NCBI GenBank assembly: GCA_016946835.1
Contig: JACVTC010000145.1
Coordinates: 160,001-210,000 of the forward strand
Direction: 5' to 3'
Length of the DNA stretch: 50,000 nt
Source: Neocallimastix lanati (nom. inval.)
Taxonomy: Eukaryota; Neocallimastigomycota; Neocallimastigomycetes; Neocallimastigales; Neocallimastigaceae
The first letter of the stretch is position 1. Each line of letters opens with the position of its first letter. Positions 1-13,757 of the stretch are shown here, piece after piece. Both the position numbers and the translations under genes were made by a program. The notes beneath the pieces were generated by a model. It saw only the letters and a list, made by a program, of their open reading frames with translations. It was not told the DNA's origin and ran no database searches.

Positions 1-611
1 TATATATATATATATATAGTATAGAAAATATATATGCAACTATTTTATATATTAAAAATTAAATTCTGATAATAATTGATAAATCAATTCTTATGTTTAT
101 GTCTAAAAAAAAAAAAAGTCTTTAAAAAAAAAATTTTTTTTATTTTTTACTTTTAAAAATATTTTAAATAATTAGTTAGTAGATAGTTATATCTATATCT
201 ATATCTATATCTATATTTTTATTTTATTTTATTTTGTTTTTGTTTTTATATACTACATATTAATTATTATTTTATAATGTATAGGTATATATATATATTA
301 AGGTTTAAACTTTTACTTTTATTTTTATTTTTATTTTTTTTTTTTTATTTTTTTATCATAACATTAGAATTAAATATAAAGGTAGAGAAAGTTTAAATCA
401 GTTGATTCTTTTTTTTTTTTTTTAAGATAAAATCAAATAAAAATTGGAATAAGAAAAAATTAACCTTAAAATGAAATAAAATAACAAAAAAAATGATAAT
501 AATTATAAAAAAAAAATTGAAAATAACCTTAATTGAAATAGGGCAATAAATAATGATAATAATGATAATAAATTAAAAAAAGAAAATAACCTTAATGAAA
601 CGAAATAACTA

Positions 612-659
<48 letters not shown>

Positions 660-934
660 TATAAATTGAAAATAAATTTAACTAAAAAAAAAAAAGAAAA
701 GAAAAGAAATAGAATAGTATAGAAAAAAAAATAAATAAATAAAATAATAAAAAAAATAGAATAAAATATAATAAAAATTCAATTTTATATATTTATAAAA
801 AGGTTTTATAATTAATATATTATTATTATTGTTATTATTAATATTATTATTAATTAATTAATTATTATTATTATCATTATTATTAATTATATATATATTA
901 TTTTTATTATTGTTAAATGTTATTATTTTCTAGA
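1..934. other. AT-rich low-complexity DNA, no gene
   Basis: The stretch is A/T runs and short microsatellites: TA repeats at the left edge, TATATC repeats near 188-215 and AAT repeats at 612-659. I see no exon-like segment, tRNA box or long open frame. Confidence 0.7.
612..659. repeat. (AAT)n microsatellite
   Basis: This is an uninterrupted AAT tract of about 16 units in non-coding DNA. AAT/ATT tracts are the commonest triplet microsatellite in this window. There is no sign that this one is translated. Confidence 0.9.
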
Positions 935-1071
935 TTATTTATTTGACTTTGATATAAAATTTTTCCATCTTTCTTTTTGTTTTTTAAATATATTACCAAT
1001 ATATTGATATAATTTAGTGGAGTTAATTATTATATGTTTCCCAATATACTCATTTAAAATTTTAATTGTCT
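935..1071 (-). pseudogene. Isolated exon-like fragment (3' coding exon or relic)
   Basis: On the minus strand a splice-acceptor-like TATAG at about 1072-1076 is followed by 45 codons without a stop, ending in TAA at 935-937. The frame reads TIKILNEYIGKH... and later KKQKERWKNF, with Gly, Trp, Gln and Glu codons that random A/T sequence seldom gives. I found no matching upstream exon, so this is either the last exon of a gene I cannot rebuild or the remains of one. The protein is not recognised. Confidence 0.25.
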
Positions 1072-1862
1072 CTATAGTAAAAAAAAAAGAAAAAAAAAAA
1101 AAAAAAATTGTTAGGTTGCTAGGTTAAGATAAGGGAGATAACTTTTTAACTTTTCCTACCTAGACTATATTTATATTTCAATTTTTTTTTTAAACTTTTT
1201 AAATTAAAATAAAAATAAAAATAGAAGTATAAATATATATTGATTATATTGATCAATTCATATATACAGGAAAAACAGTTTTAGGATTAAAGGTATTATA
1301 CACTCAATAATAATAGTGAAAAAAAAAAATTTTATTATTAAGAAAGTAAAAAAAAAAAAACTAATTATAAATATTTATTAATATATAATATTTATTTAAT
1401 TATTAATTCTATTTTTTTTTTCATTATAAATTATCTTTATTATTATTATTATTATTAATAGTCATTATTCATTAATTATTTTTTTTTATTTTATTTTTAT
1501 ATTCCTTTTTTTTTTATTAATGTAATTTTTTAAAGTTCAATCAAAATTTATTTGCTTTATTTATGTTTGGTATTATTTATTTTTTTCCACTTTTTTTTTA
1601 TTTTTTTGAATTTCTTTTATATACTTTATATCAATGTTTAATAAATAATAATTAGTACATATTCATTTTTCTTTCTTTAATTGTTTTTATTATTTTATAA
1701 TATATAAATAATAATTTATAACATTTTAGAATAAAAAAATCCATAAATTATAAATATCTAAAAAAAAATAATTTTTTTATAATATTTTATTATTGTTACT
1801 TTTTATTTTTTTCTATCTATTTTAATTCATTATTAAATAAGATATAATTTTTAAAAAATTAC

Positions 1863-2631
1863 TTTATTAAATAATATTATAAGATATTTACATCAAAAAT
1901 AAAAAAAAAATAGTCTATTAAATAATTATGTTAATGTAAAAAAAAAATAGTTCATTAATATTATATATATTATAATTGATATTTTTACAAAATAATAATA
2001 AAATAAATTATGATTTTAATTTATTTTATTTATACATTTTAAAAAAAAAAAAAAAAAAAATTAAATAAATAGAATTTAAAATAAAAAAGAATATTTATTA
2101 TTAATTTTTTTATTTTTATTTTATTTTATTTTTTTTTTTAGTTTCATAATACGAAGTAAAAGAATGTCATAAAATATTAATAATTATTAATTATTACCAT
2201 TTTTAATTTTTATTTATAATATTTTTTTTCAATATTTTATTTATTTTATTTATTAAATAATATTATAAGATATTTACATCAAAAATAAAAAAAAAATAGT
2301 CTATTAAATAATTATGTTAATGTAAAAAAAAAATAGTTCATTAATATTATATATATTATAATTGATATTTTTACAAAATAATAATAAAATAAATTATGAT
2401 TTTAATTTATTTTATTTATACATTTTAAAAAAAAAAAAAAAAAAAAAATTAAATAAATAGAATTTAAAATAAAAAAGAATATTTATTATTAATTTTTTTA
2501 TTTTTATTTTATTTTATTTTTTTTTTTAGTTTCATAATACGAAGTAAAAGAATGTCATAAAATATTAATAATTATTAATTATTACCATTTTTAATTTTTA
2601 TTTATAATATTTTTTTTCAATATTTTATTTA
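1863..2631. repeat. Tandem direct duplication, two ~380-bp units
   Basis: Bases 1863-2243 recur almost without change at 2249-2631. The copies differ mainly in the length of an internal A run, which shifts the offset from 386 to 388. Both carry the landmark TTCATAATACGAAGTAAAAG. The near identity of non-coding DNA suggests a recent duplication. Confidence 0.93.
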
Positions 2632-3208
2632 ATTATATTATATAAATTACATATACATCAACTTGTAATTTTAGTTTTTTTTTACAAAAAAAAAAAAAAA
2701 AAAACATGAAAATATATGATTCAAAATAATAAAGAATATAATATCTATAGGTATTGATGTGTATCGATATCAATATTCATCAAATTAATAATTTTTATAA
2801 AATAAATTTTTTTTTTTTTAATTTTTTAGTTTTTTTAATTTTTTTTTTTTTTTTACTTTATTTTAATTTTATATATATATATCTTTTATCATAAAATATG
2901 AAGTATGTCTTCATACTACCATCACATAATAATTTATTAATTATATGTTCCTTACTTAAATTTTTCTATATGTAAAACCTTTTTAATTTTAAATAATTTA
3001 AATTTAAAAATTTATTTTACCAAAGAAAAATAAAAAAATAAATAAAAAAAAAATTTTTTTATTTAAAATTTTTATAATTATTAAATTGAATTGAATTAAA
3101 ATTTTTAAATATATCACTATATTAAAAAAAATATTATATAGAATATATAAAATATAGAATAGTGAAGAAAAAAATTTTTTTTTAAAATAACTCATTTGGG
3201 TAATGTTA

Positions 3209-3246
<38 letters not shown>

Positions 3247-3937
3247 ACTTTAACATCAATTTTTCCACTTCTACCAATAAGACTTTATATTTCTTTTTTC
3301 TTTTTTTTATAAAAAAAAATTTTTTATATGTAGTTCGTATTTATCTATAATAAATTAATAATTTAATATTGAATAAGAATTATCATAATATATAATATAT
3401 ATATATAAATGATTGAATCACATGTATACTTATTTAACTTTTTTATTTACTTTAATGTCATTTATTTTTTACTTTTACTTTATATTAAAAATTATTTTTT
3501 ATTTTTTTTATTTTGTTTTATTATTTTACTTTTTATATATATCTATATATTAAAAACTATATTATACATATATATTTTTAATAAAATTAAAATTTTAATT
3601 AGTAAAGCAAAAATAATAATAATAAAATACTAATATATTAATTGTACCTATCTTTTTATTTTACTATCTTTGTTTCAACTACTCAAAAAAAAAAAAATTA
3701 AATTTTTTTTATATTTATTAATGTAGATATATAAATATAAAACATTATCGGAAAACATGAAATTTTTTTTTTATTTTATTTTATTTTTTAATTTTAATTT
3801 TCAATTTTATTTAATATAATTTTTAAAAGTGTAAAAAGAAAATTTACATAAAGAAAAAAAAAATTATTTGAAACATGAATACCTATTTAATTAAACTTAA
3901 TATTTTTAATTTTACATATATATATTGAAATAGTAAA

Positions 3938-3978
<41 letters not shown>

Positions 3979-4778
3979 ATCTATCACAAAAAAATATATA
4001 TATTTATTTTTTAAAGAACAGATAAACTTTATTAAGAATTAATAATAAATAGAAAAATATATATATATATAAAATATATCTTTATATTATAATATAAAAA
4101 GTTTTAATATTTTTTAAACTTTTTTATTTTATTTTATTTAATTTTTTACTTTTTATGTTAATATATATATAAAGTTGATAATTAATAATAATAAAGAAAA
4201 AAAATTTTTTTTTTTCTTTTTTGATCATATTTTTTTTTTTTTACGATAAATATATTTAAAACATTTTTAATAAAATATGAATCCTAACTTTTAAAGTTTT
4301 AAGTTTATATTTTTATTTTTTATTATTTTAAAATTTTTAATATAATATTTTATACATTTAATAAAAAAAAAAAAATAAAAATAAAAAATAAAAAAAAATA
4401 AAAATTTAAATTATAAGTAATAAAAATAAATATTAATAATATAGATATAAAATTATAAATATAAAATTTAATTTTTTTTTTTTTTTTTTTATTCATTAAT
4501 TTTTATAAAAAATTGAGTTTTAAAAGACAAAAACAAAAAACAAAACAAAAAAAAAAATAATAATAATTATTTTTAATTTTTTACTTATTTAAATTGAATA
4601 ATTAAGTTTATTTTTATTCAATAAATAAAATTTATTATATATTTAATTTTAAATTTTTTAATTTCATTATACCCATGATATATATATATTAACTTTAATA
4701 CTATTTATGGTTTAAAGTCATTTATCATTAACTATATCATTATCATTATATCATTATTATTATTATTATTATTATTGC

Positions 4779-4809
<31 letters not shown>

Positions 4810-5466
4810 GCTATTATTATTATTATTATAATTATTGTTTTCAATATCACAACAAGTAAAAAAAATATAAAAAAAAAAATAAAAATAAAAATAATATTAA
4901 ATAAAATAAATAAAAATTTTTATATATAAATAAGTAAATTAAATATAAAAAATATATACCTACATCCTACATATTTGTTCATTTACTTCATTTCTTTTTA
5001 ATCATTTATTCTTTTTATCATTTTTTCTATTATTATTTTTAATTTTATTTTATTTTTTTTCCTTTTTACAAATTTATATATAAATTTATATTTATTTGTT
5101 TATTATATTTATATTTATTTGTTTATTTATATTTATATATATATATATATTTTTTTTTTCATTAATTTTTTTTTATTTCATTATTTCATAGAAAATTTTT
5201 ATTCTCAGCATTTTTTAAAAGTCAACAATTTTTTAAAAAATTATTTATTAAAATCATTAAATATACAAAAATATGTGTATTATAATATATTATGACTATT
5301 AAATATATAATATGCTATATATAAATTTATAATAAATCTATATATTTTATCATATTATAATATATTAAAAGTATAAAGTATATACTCACATATAATATAA
5401 CCTTTTTTTGTAAATAAACCTAAAGTAAAAAAGTTATTTCTCCAAAAAAAAATAAAATATATATAT

Positions 5467-5693
5467 ATATTTTTTATATATATTTTTTATATTTATTATA
5501 TTTTTTATATTTATTATATTTTTTATATTTTTTATATTTATTATATTTTTTGTGTTTATTATATTTTTTATATTTTTTATATTTTTTATATTTTTTATAT
5601 TTTTTATATTTTTTATATTTTTTATATTTTTTATATTTTTTATATTTTTTATATTTTTTATATTTTTTATATTTTTTATATTTTTTATTTTAT
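5467..5693. repeat. TTTTTTATAT decamer tandem repeat
   Basis: A 10-bp unit, T6 followed by ATAT, repeats with little variation, especially at 5560-5690. It translates to Leu-Tyr-Phe repeats in some frames, but this is simple-sequence DNA with no gene signals. Confidence 0.85.
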
Positions 5694-5823
5694 TTTTATT
5701 TTATTTTCTTGATAATTCATTTTACATTTATCAATATTAACAAACTCTACTGTTAATAGATATTAATATATTAAACCATATACAATTAAAATTATTCCAT
5801 TGTAATCTATTGAATTCATTTTA

Positions 5824-5859
<36 letters not shown>

Positions 5860-7620
5860 TTAATATAAATAAAAAAATTATCATATTTTCATTATTTTTT
5901 ATTGCTTTCATTGACTATATTTTAAAAAAAAAATTTTTTTTATATATTTTTTATAATTTTTATATTTTATATATACATATTTTTCAATATTTTCATTAGA
6001 AAAAATAACTTTTATAATAAAAAAAAAAAAAAAAAAGATTAGTCATTTTTTTTTATTTTTATTTTTATTTTTATTTGAAATTAAAAATTTAAAGTGATCA
6101 AAAATAATACACTTTATTTAAAAAATTAATTTTTTTTTTTATTTATTTAACTATTTATTTAAATATATAAATATATTTTATATATTTTAAAAAAAAAAAA
6201 TAATAAAAATTTAAATTTATAAAATAAAAATTAATTTTTTTTAATAATATTAAGAAAAAAAAGTATTTTATTTACTTATTTATTTATTATTTTTTTTATA
6301 ACGTTTAAATGTGTTTAATAATTAAAATTTAATAATAAAAAAAAATTAAAATAATAAAATTTATTTTTTACTTTTTTTTTTATTTTAATCTATTTCATAT
6401 TTTGTTAATTTATCAATCATTAACTAAATATAAAAAATATATATATATATTTATATAATAAAATACGGCATGTAATAATTACTAATCACAATAATTAAAA
6501 TAATTAAAATAATGAAGTAAAATTAAAGTCATTCCAAAATTTATTAGTATTATTTAACTTTATTATTTCTTTATTACATATTCTTAACGTTTTTTTTTTT
6601 TTTCTTTCTATGATTTTTTTAATTTTTTAATATATATATATAACCATGTAATAAGATTTTTTTTCTTAATGTTATTACTATTCTTTTTTATTATAAATGA
6701 ATAATTGTTTTTAAAAAAGTTTTAATTTTTAGTAATATTTATTTTATTTCTCTCTATTAAAGAAAAAAGTTTGGATATAAATTAAAATAAAAAATTATGA
6801 AATAATTTACAGCATCATCATTTATCAAAAAAAAAATATTTTTTTGTAGTTCAAAAACTTTTTTTTTTAATTTTAATTGCATGAGTTGTTCAAAAAAAAA
6901 AATTTTTTTTTCTTTCAAAATGAATAATTCTTAATTTTAAATTATGATAATTATTATTCATGTTTTATATATTATATATATAAATTAATTAAAGTTTTAT
7001 TTTATTAAAAAAAATTATATTTTAGATGTCTAAACATTTTTATTAAAACAAATTAAAAAAATTAAAAATAAAAAAAAAAAAAAAATTAAAAAATAATAAA
7101 AAAAAAAATTTTTTTTATTCAATTTTTTCAATTAAACTTTAAAAAAAAAAAAAAAAAGAAAAAAAAAAGTTCAAATAAATTAAATTATTTTAATATAAAA
7201 ACTTTTTATAAATTATAAAATTTCAAATATTTTTATTTTTTTTTTCTTTTTAATATTCATTTTCATTCATTCATTTATTCTTTCATTTCATTAATATTTT
7301 GTTAAGATAACAAATTAAAAAATAAAAAATAAAAAATAAAAATAAAAATAAAAATATAAAATAAAATATAATTTTTAAATTTATTTTCAATTACTATTCT
7401 ATATATTCTATATATAATTCAATTTTGTATATATTAATATATATTTCAATATATTGAATATAATGTAATAAATTAAATTGAAAATAAAATAAAAAAAAAA
7501 ATTTTTTTTTTGTTACTTATAAAATTAAAAAACAAATTTTAAAAGAAAGGAAATGTTTTAAAGTAATATATTTCATTTTTTTATATTGATAAAGATAACT
7601 ATTCCTTTGAATAGTCCTAA

Positions 7621-7668
7621 ATGTTACCTTTATGTTTTAATAGAAAATTGGAAATTAACAAAGACAAA
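7621..7668 (+). pseudogene. Possible isolated first-exon relic
   Basis: An ATG opens 16 codons reading MLPLCFNRKLEINKDK, followed directly by a strong donor-like GTAAGT at 7669. The composition is protein-like, but no second exon in frame could be found downstream. It may be the start of a decayed gene whose other remains lie in the 8281-8610 island, or chance. Confidence 0.2.
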
Positions 7669-8280
7669 GTAAGTATATATTAAAATATTAGTAAAAAAAA
7701 AATTATTTATTATAAAAAAAAAAGTTAATGTGATATTAAAAATAAAAATATGAATATTACTATATTCATATTTTTTCAATTTAAAATATATTATTTATAT
7801 GTATTTATAAAAAAAAAAAATAAAATTTAATTATTTATTTTTTAATTAAAAAAAAGTAACAGCAACAATGACTTGACGTGACTGAACTTTTTTTTTTTTG
7901 GACCATTAAAAAAATATAGATAGATTTATTAATATTTAAAGTTTTAATAATTTTCCAATAAAAAAAGTTAAAAAATATATAAAAAAGGTTGCTGATTTTA
8001 AATTTCTTTAAATAATAGTATTCATTCATTTATTTATTTTAATTCATTTAAAGTTATGCTAAATATTATCTTCTAAATAATATATTATGATAAAATATAT
8101 AATATGTTTATATTTAATGATTACAATTGACTATAGAATAAAAAGTTAAAATAAAAAAAAAAAATAGATATAAAATAATATATTATTATAAAGAAAAAAC
8201 AGTTTTATAACATTTTTTTTTATTTTTATATTTCTTTAATTATTCTTTTTTTTTTATATAAATAATTAAATATAATTGTC

Positions 8281-8610
8281 TTTCCAGTTATTATCCTCGT
8301 AATTTAGTACTTAGGAGTTGACCTACATTAAATTTCTAGATTGACCCTAAACATTCCTTTTTTTTTTTTTTTTTAATTTATATGAGGTATGTTCTCCATA
8401 TCTTGAGTTTTCCCTGTAAATGAAGTTGTAAGTTTGCTCGCCATGGTTAGATATATGATTTACATATTGTCTTGGACTCTACTCAGGCCTTGTTTTAGGA
8501 TTCTAGGTATTTAGGATTAGCAAAAAATATTATATGTACAAACAAGTCTAGTTAACTGAGAATGATGAAAAGCATGAAAGACCTCTGAGCTTATCCCAAC
8601 CACATTTTTT
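8281..8610. other. G+C-richer island of unknown origin
   Basis: This 330-bp stretch inside the desert has clearly more G and C than its surroundings, split by one T run at 8360-8374. Neither strand is open throughout. The minus strand has protein-like pieces such as PWRANLQLHLQGKLKIW, interrupted by stops. No tRNA or snRNA signature was recognised. The best reading is a fossil of a gene or mobile element; a non-coding RNA gene cannot be excluded. Confidence 0.35.
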
Positions 8611-11590
8611 ATTTAATTAATTTTTTTTTTATTAAAAAAAAAAAATGAAATGAAATAAAAATACTAGATAAATTAATTGTAGAAATAAAATCTAATCCTA
8701 TTCATTATTGAAAAAAATAACATAAAATAATAATAATTAAATAGAGTTTAATTTATAAATATAAAAATTTTTTTTATCCAAAATAAAATAAAAAATAGAA
8801 TATATAAATATTAAATTTAATTTAAATGAATTAAATAGAAATAAAATTTATGGAATAGAATTACCAAATGAAATCATAAAATTAAGTAATTAAAATAAAA
8901 TAATTAATAAAAAAAATAATAAATAAAATAAAATATAATAAAATATTAAAATAGAATCAATGGTATATAGTTCAAAATGATTTTATATTATGATATAAAA
9001 TTGAATAATACATAAAATTTTATATATAAATATATATAAAATAGAATAAAAGAAAGAAAGAAAGAGAATAAAAACTTTTTTAGTAATTATAGAATTTTTG
9101 GTAAATTCATAGATCCTTTTTTAGTTTTTTTTTTTTTTTTTTTTTTATAAAAAATAAAGTATAATATATATGGTTTACCAAAAATAAAATAAATTAAACA
9201 TAAAAAAAAAATAATGGATAAAATGATACCTTTTTAAAAAAAAAAACTATTTTGTATAAATATTTATTAATTTTTTTTTTCTTTTTTCTTTTTTTTTTTT
9301 TTATACATTGCTTAATTATACAAATAAACAATCAAATAAAAAAAAAATTTATTCATATTTTTTTTTTAATTATTTAATAAATTAAAAAAAAATATTTTAA
9401 GAAATCTCTAAAAACAAGAAAAAAAAATAATCCATCAAATATACAAAAAAAAAGATAATTGAATAAAAATAAAATAATGAATATTTAAAGCATTGATCAT
9501 TATATTTTATGTTTTATTTTTTTTTATGAATTATCAAACAAGCAAATAAAATAATAATAATCAATTAATTAATGAATTATCATTAATTATATTATCTTAT
9601 AATTCTATTAAAAAAAAAATAATAAATAATAAAAATAAATAATAAATATAATAAATATAATAAAATTATATTTTATTATTTAATCTCTAAAATTTTAATT
9701 TTAAATTTTTTTTTTTTTTTATTTCTACTTTTTTTTATTATTATTATTATATTATTATAATAATAAAAAAAAAAAAAAAAAAAAAACATGTTTAATAAAT
9801 ACTAACATTCAATATAAATTTAAATTCAATATAAATTATAATATACTTTTTTTTTTCATTAATTATATAATAATAATATAAATATAATTTTTTAATTTAT
9901 TTTATCTTATTTAATTATTTTTAATTAATTATAATAACTAAATGAATGATGAATATATCAAAAATGTATTAATTTAGTATTAAATAAAGTTTATATCTTT
10001 TAATTACTATCACTTTTTATTATATTAAATTAAAATGGTAAAAATAAAAAATATAAACTACATAAATAATAATAAAATTTATTAAAAAAAACATCTTTTT
10101 ATTATTATTATTGTTGTTGTTATTGTGAGTGATTGCATATTTATTAAGATTATATTTATATTTATAGTTTTATATTTTTTTATATTAAAAGTCAAATTAT
10201 TTTAGAATTATAAATATATTAAAATAGAGATTTGTGGTGAAATTGTGCTTTTGCTTATTTCTAAGAGTAATAAAGTTATTTTTTTATTAAGTAGTATTAC
10301 TTTTTTATTTAATTTTAATTTTATTTAATCTATTTTACACCATAAATAATAATTAAATTTATTAAAAAAAAAACATCTTTTTATTATTATTATTATTGTT
10401 TGATTGCATATTTATTAAGATTATATTTATATTTATAGTTTTATATTTTTTTATATTAAAAGTCAAATTATTTTAGAATTATAAATATATTAAAATAGAG
10501 ATTTGTGGTGAAATTGTGCTTTTGCTTATTTCCAGGAGTAAAAATAAAGTTATTTTTTTTTAAGTAGTATTACTTTTTTATTTAATTCTACCTTATTTAA
10601 TTTAGTTTATTATAAAGATATTATTATTTCATCATATAAAATATAATATATCAAATAGGCTTAATATGATATTTTAACATAGATATTTAAATATATTAAA
10701 ATGGTATATGTTTTTATTATTATATTTATTCAATTTTTATCTTATTTTTTTTTCTAAATATCAAAAAGCAAACAAACAAAATAAAATAAATCAAAATCAA
10801 ATAACCATTAATACTACTAAATATTATTACTATTACTACTATTATTATTATTTCTTTTTTTTTTTTCTTTTTATTATTATTATTATGTTCATTTAACATT
10901 TATATATTATTAGAATTTTTAATTGTTTTATTTTTATTATTTCTATTTTATTTTATTTTTAAATGTTAAGATTGAATCCAAAAATTATTCCTAATTTATA
11001 TCTTATTTTCATATTAGATGAACATAATATAATGGTATCGAATCATGATTAAAAGATACTCAATAATAAAATTAATATTATATAAAATAAAAAAAATAAT
11101 AACAAATTTTTTCCACAACGAATATAAATTAAAAAAAAAAAAAAAAAAAAGGTATTTCATAATTTGATATCCATAGTTAATGATAATAATTATAGTTAAT
11201 GATAATAAAATTAAATAAAATAAAAAAAAAAAAAACGCAATTATAAAAGCAATTTATATAATATTAAACTCTACGAAAATTATAATTATAATATTAATTA
11301 TAATATTAACATTTATTGAATTAAATCCTTTTTAATTAAATTTTTTTTTTTTAATATTTTTTTTGTTCCCAAGTAAATGATTCATTATCCATCATTTAAT
11401 GTATATAATTATAATTATGATTATAATTGGTATCATAGATATAGAAATATAATTAATTTTATTATTTTGTTTTGTTTTTTAGTTTTTATTTTTAAATATG
11501 AAATGAATATTAATAATAATAATAAAAAAAAACATTATTTATTAATATAATTGATAAAACCTTATATATATTATATTTAAAATAGTATAT

Positions 11591-11621
<31 letters not shown>

Positions 11622-13724
11622 TTTTAATTATAAATTTTAAATATAAATTTTAATTATAAATTTAAATTAAAATTTTATGATTATGTTTTAATATCTAAAG
11701 AAATAGAATGAAATATTGTTAATTCCTACCAACAATTCAGATAAATAAAGATAATTAAAAAAATTTTTTTTTTATTTTATTTCAAAGGCAGCTTATCTAC
11801 ATATTAAAGAATCTTATATATCTTTATTTATATATTATTAGTAATCTCTAATGATAAAACAACTGCTATTAAGTTTTTTTTTTTTTTTTTCCTTAATTTT
11901 AATATTATTGATCTTAAAACTTAGCAATATATTTTACTTTATATTTTTCATTCATATATCCAAAAATATATATCTATATATTAAAAAATTACTATTTATA
12001 TATACTAATGTATTTAATTATTATATATATTTATTTTATAATCAATTCAATAAAAAGTAATTTATCACATCAATTAATGTTTAATAAAATAGTTATAATT
12101 ATATATATTTAACTAAATATATTCATTGGTAAAAGAAAAATATTAATAGAAAAGAAATAAAATAAAATAAAAGAATAATAAAAAAAAAAAAGATTAAAAT
12201 ACTTAAATAATATGATAGTGTCCTTTTTTTTATTTTTTTTTTAATTTTAATGATTTATTTATTATTTAATTTTATTATATAATTTTTTTTTTTTATTGTA
12301 TTTAATTTTTTTTTTATTTTATTGTTACTGCCAAATGAATTCAAAAAAAAAAAAAAAATAAACTCAGACAACTATTTTTTTTTTTTTTAATTATTAAATG
12401 TTATTTTTTTAAGTGTTATTTTTAAATGTTATTTTTAAATGCACTACCATATTCTTTTTTTTTTAATAAATAATCTTAATAGTATATACTAATTATACTA
12501 ATATACTAAATATAATAATTATAATAATTACTAATTATACTAATTATAATAATTATAATAATTATAATAATTATAGTAAATGAAAAAAAAAAAAAAAAAA
12601 GAAAGTTTAAAATTAATTTAAATTGAAATGAATGGATTCAATAGGAAATTTATTTATTATATATATAATATATAGATGAAATAAGCATTAATATACATAA
12701 TATATATATGGCATTATATATTAAAATATACTCAAGCAAAAAAATAAAAAACAAAAAAAAAAACTTTAAATTCAATTCTTCATTGATATTTTATATAAAT
12801 ATATATTAATATATTATATAAATATAATAAAATTTTTTATTTTATTTTATTTTATTATTTCCTATTAAGGAAATCTAATAAGTATTAAACTTTATTCTAT
12901 ATTAAATTAAAAAAATAAAAAAAATTGAAATGAAATATATTAAAAAAAAAAAAAATTAAAAAATTTAAAATATTTTAAAAACTACTAATCTAAAATGATC
13001 ATTTATTAGTATAGTTGTATAGTTAATACTTTAAATAATATTTTAACGAAAATGCCATTAATAATTCATATATACATTAAATATATATAAAAAAGAATTG
13101 AAAATAAAATTTCTTAAAATGAATTAAATTTAAAAAAAATTTTTTTTATATTGAAATGGTATGTAGAGAATAGAATAAAGAATGAGTAGTATTTTAATTA
13201 AAATTTATATTTATTATCTATTCATTATATTTAACTATTGAAAGTGGTGAAATCTTTATATATATCAAATAGAAAAAGGAAAGCATATAGAATTAAAATA
13301 GACTTCATATAAATTTAAAAATAGTTCTTTTTAATATATTAAAATGATTATAGATTATAGTGAGGATTAGATAAGTTAAGGGTAAAATGAAATAAAATTA
13401 AATAATATATAAATGAAAAGGTTTATTTTATTTAGGTTTATTTAATATTCATAATATATATAATTAAATTTTTTAGCAATTTAAGTTTTTTTTTTTTTTT
13501 TATTTATTTGTTCTAAGGGAAACGGTATGATTAAAGTAGAAGTTAAAAAGTCTCTTTTTAAGGTTTAGTTATTGTTTTTAGTTGAATTTAAAAATTTTAA
13601 TCATATATATATATAAAGTTTTTTACTTTTTTTTTTATTTTATTTTAAATATTATTTATTTTAAATTTTTATTTTATTTTAAAATTTATACTTTTTTTTT
13701 TATTTAATAATAAAATATATTAAC

Positions 13725-13757
<33 letters not shown>

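Larger units (their letters stand above)
1072..7620. other. Gene desert, low-complexity DNA
   Basis: There are about 6.5 kb of A/T homopolymers and simple repeats. It contains a 380-bp head-to-tail duplication (1863-2631) and a decamer repeat (5467-5693). A short plus-strand stretch near 1225-1293 reads IDYIDQFIYTGKTVLGLK then stops, possibly another exon relic. The few open frames of 60-75 codons (for example 3409-3633 on plus) are Phe/Tyr/Ile-only translations of A/T sequence and are not taken as genes. Confidence 0.6.

Noticed and set aside
3004-3633. Two open frames of 63 and 74 codons in the desert
   Set aside because: They consist nearly only of Phe, Leu, Ile, Tyr and Lys from A/T sequence, with no splice partner or varied composition.
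7835-8029. Minus-strand open frame of 64 codons near 7.9 kb
   Set aside because: Mostly Tyr, Phe, Ile and Lys; no homologous pattern and no splice context.
11851-12060. Open plus-strand frame of 69 codons
   Set aside because: Hydrophobic A/T-only composition; it looks like chance and has no exon context.
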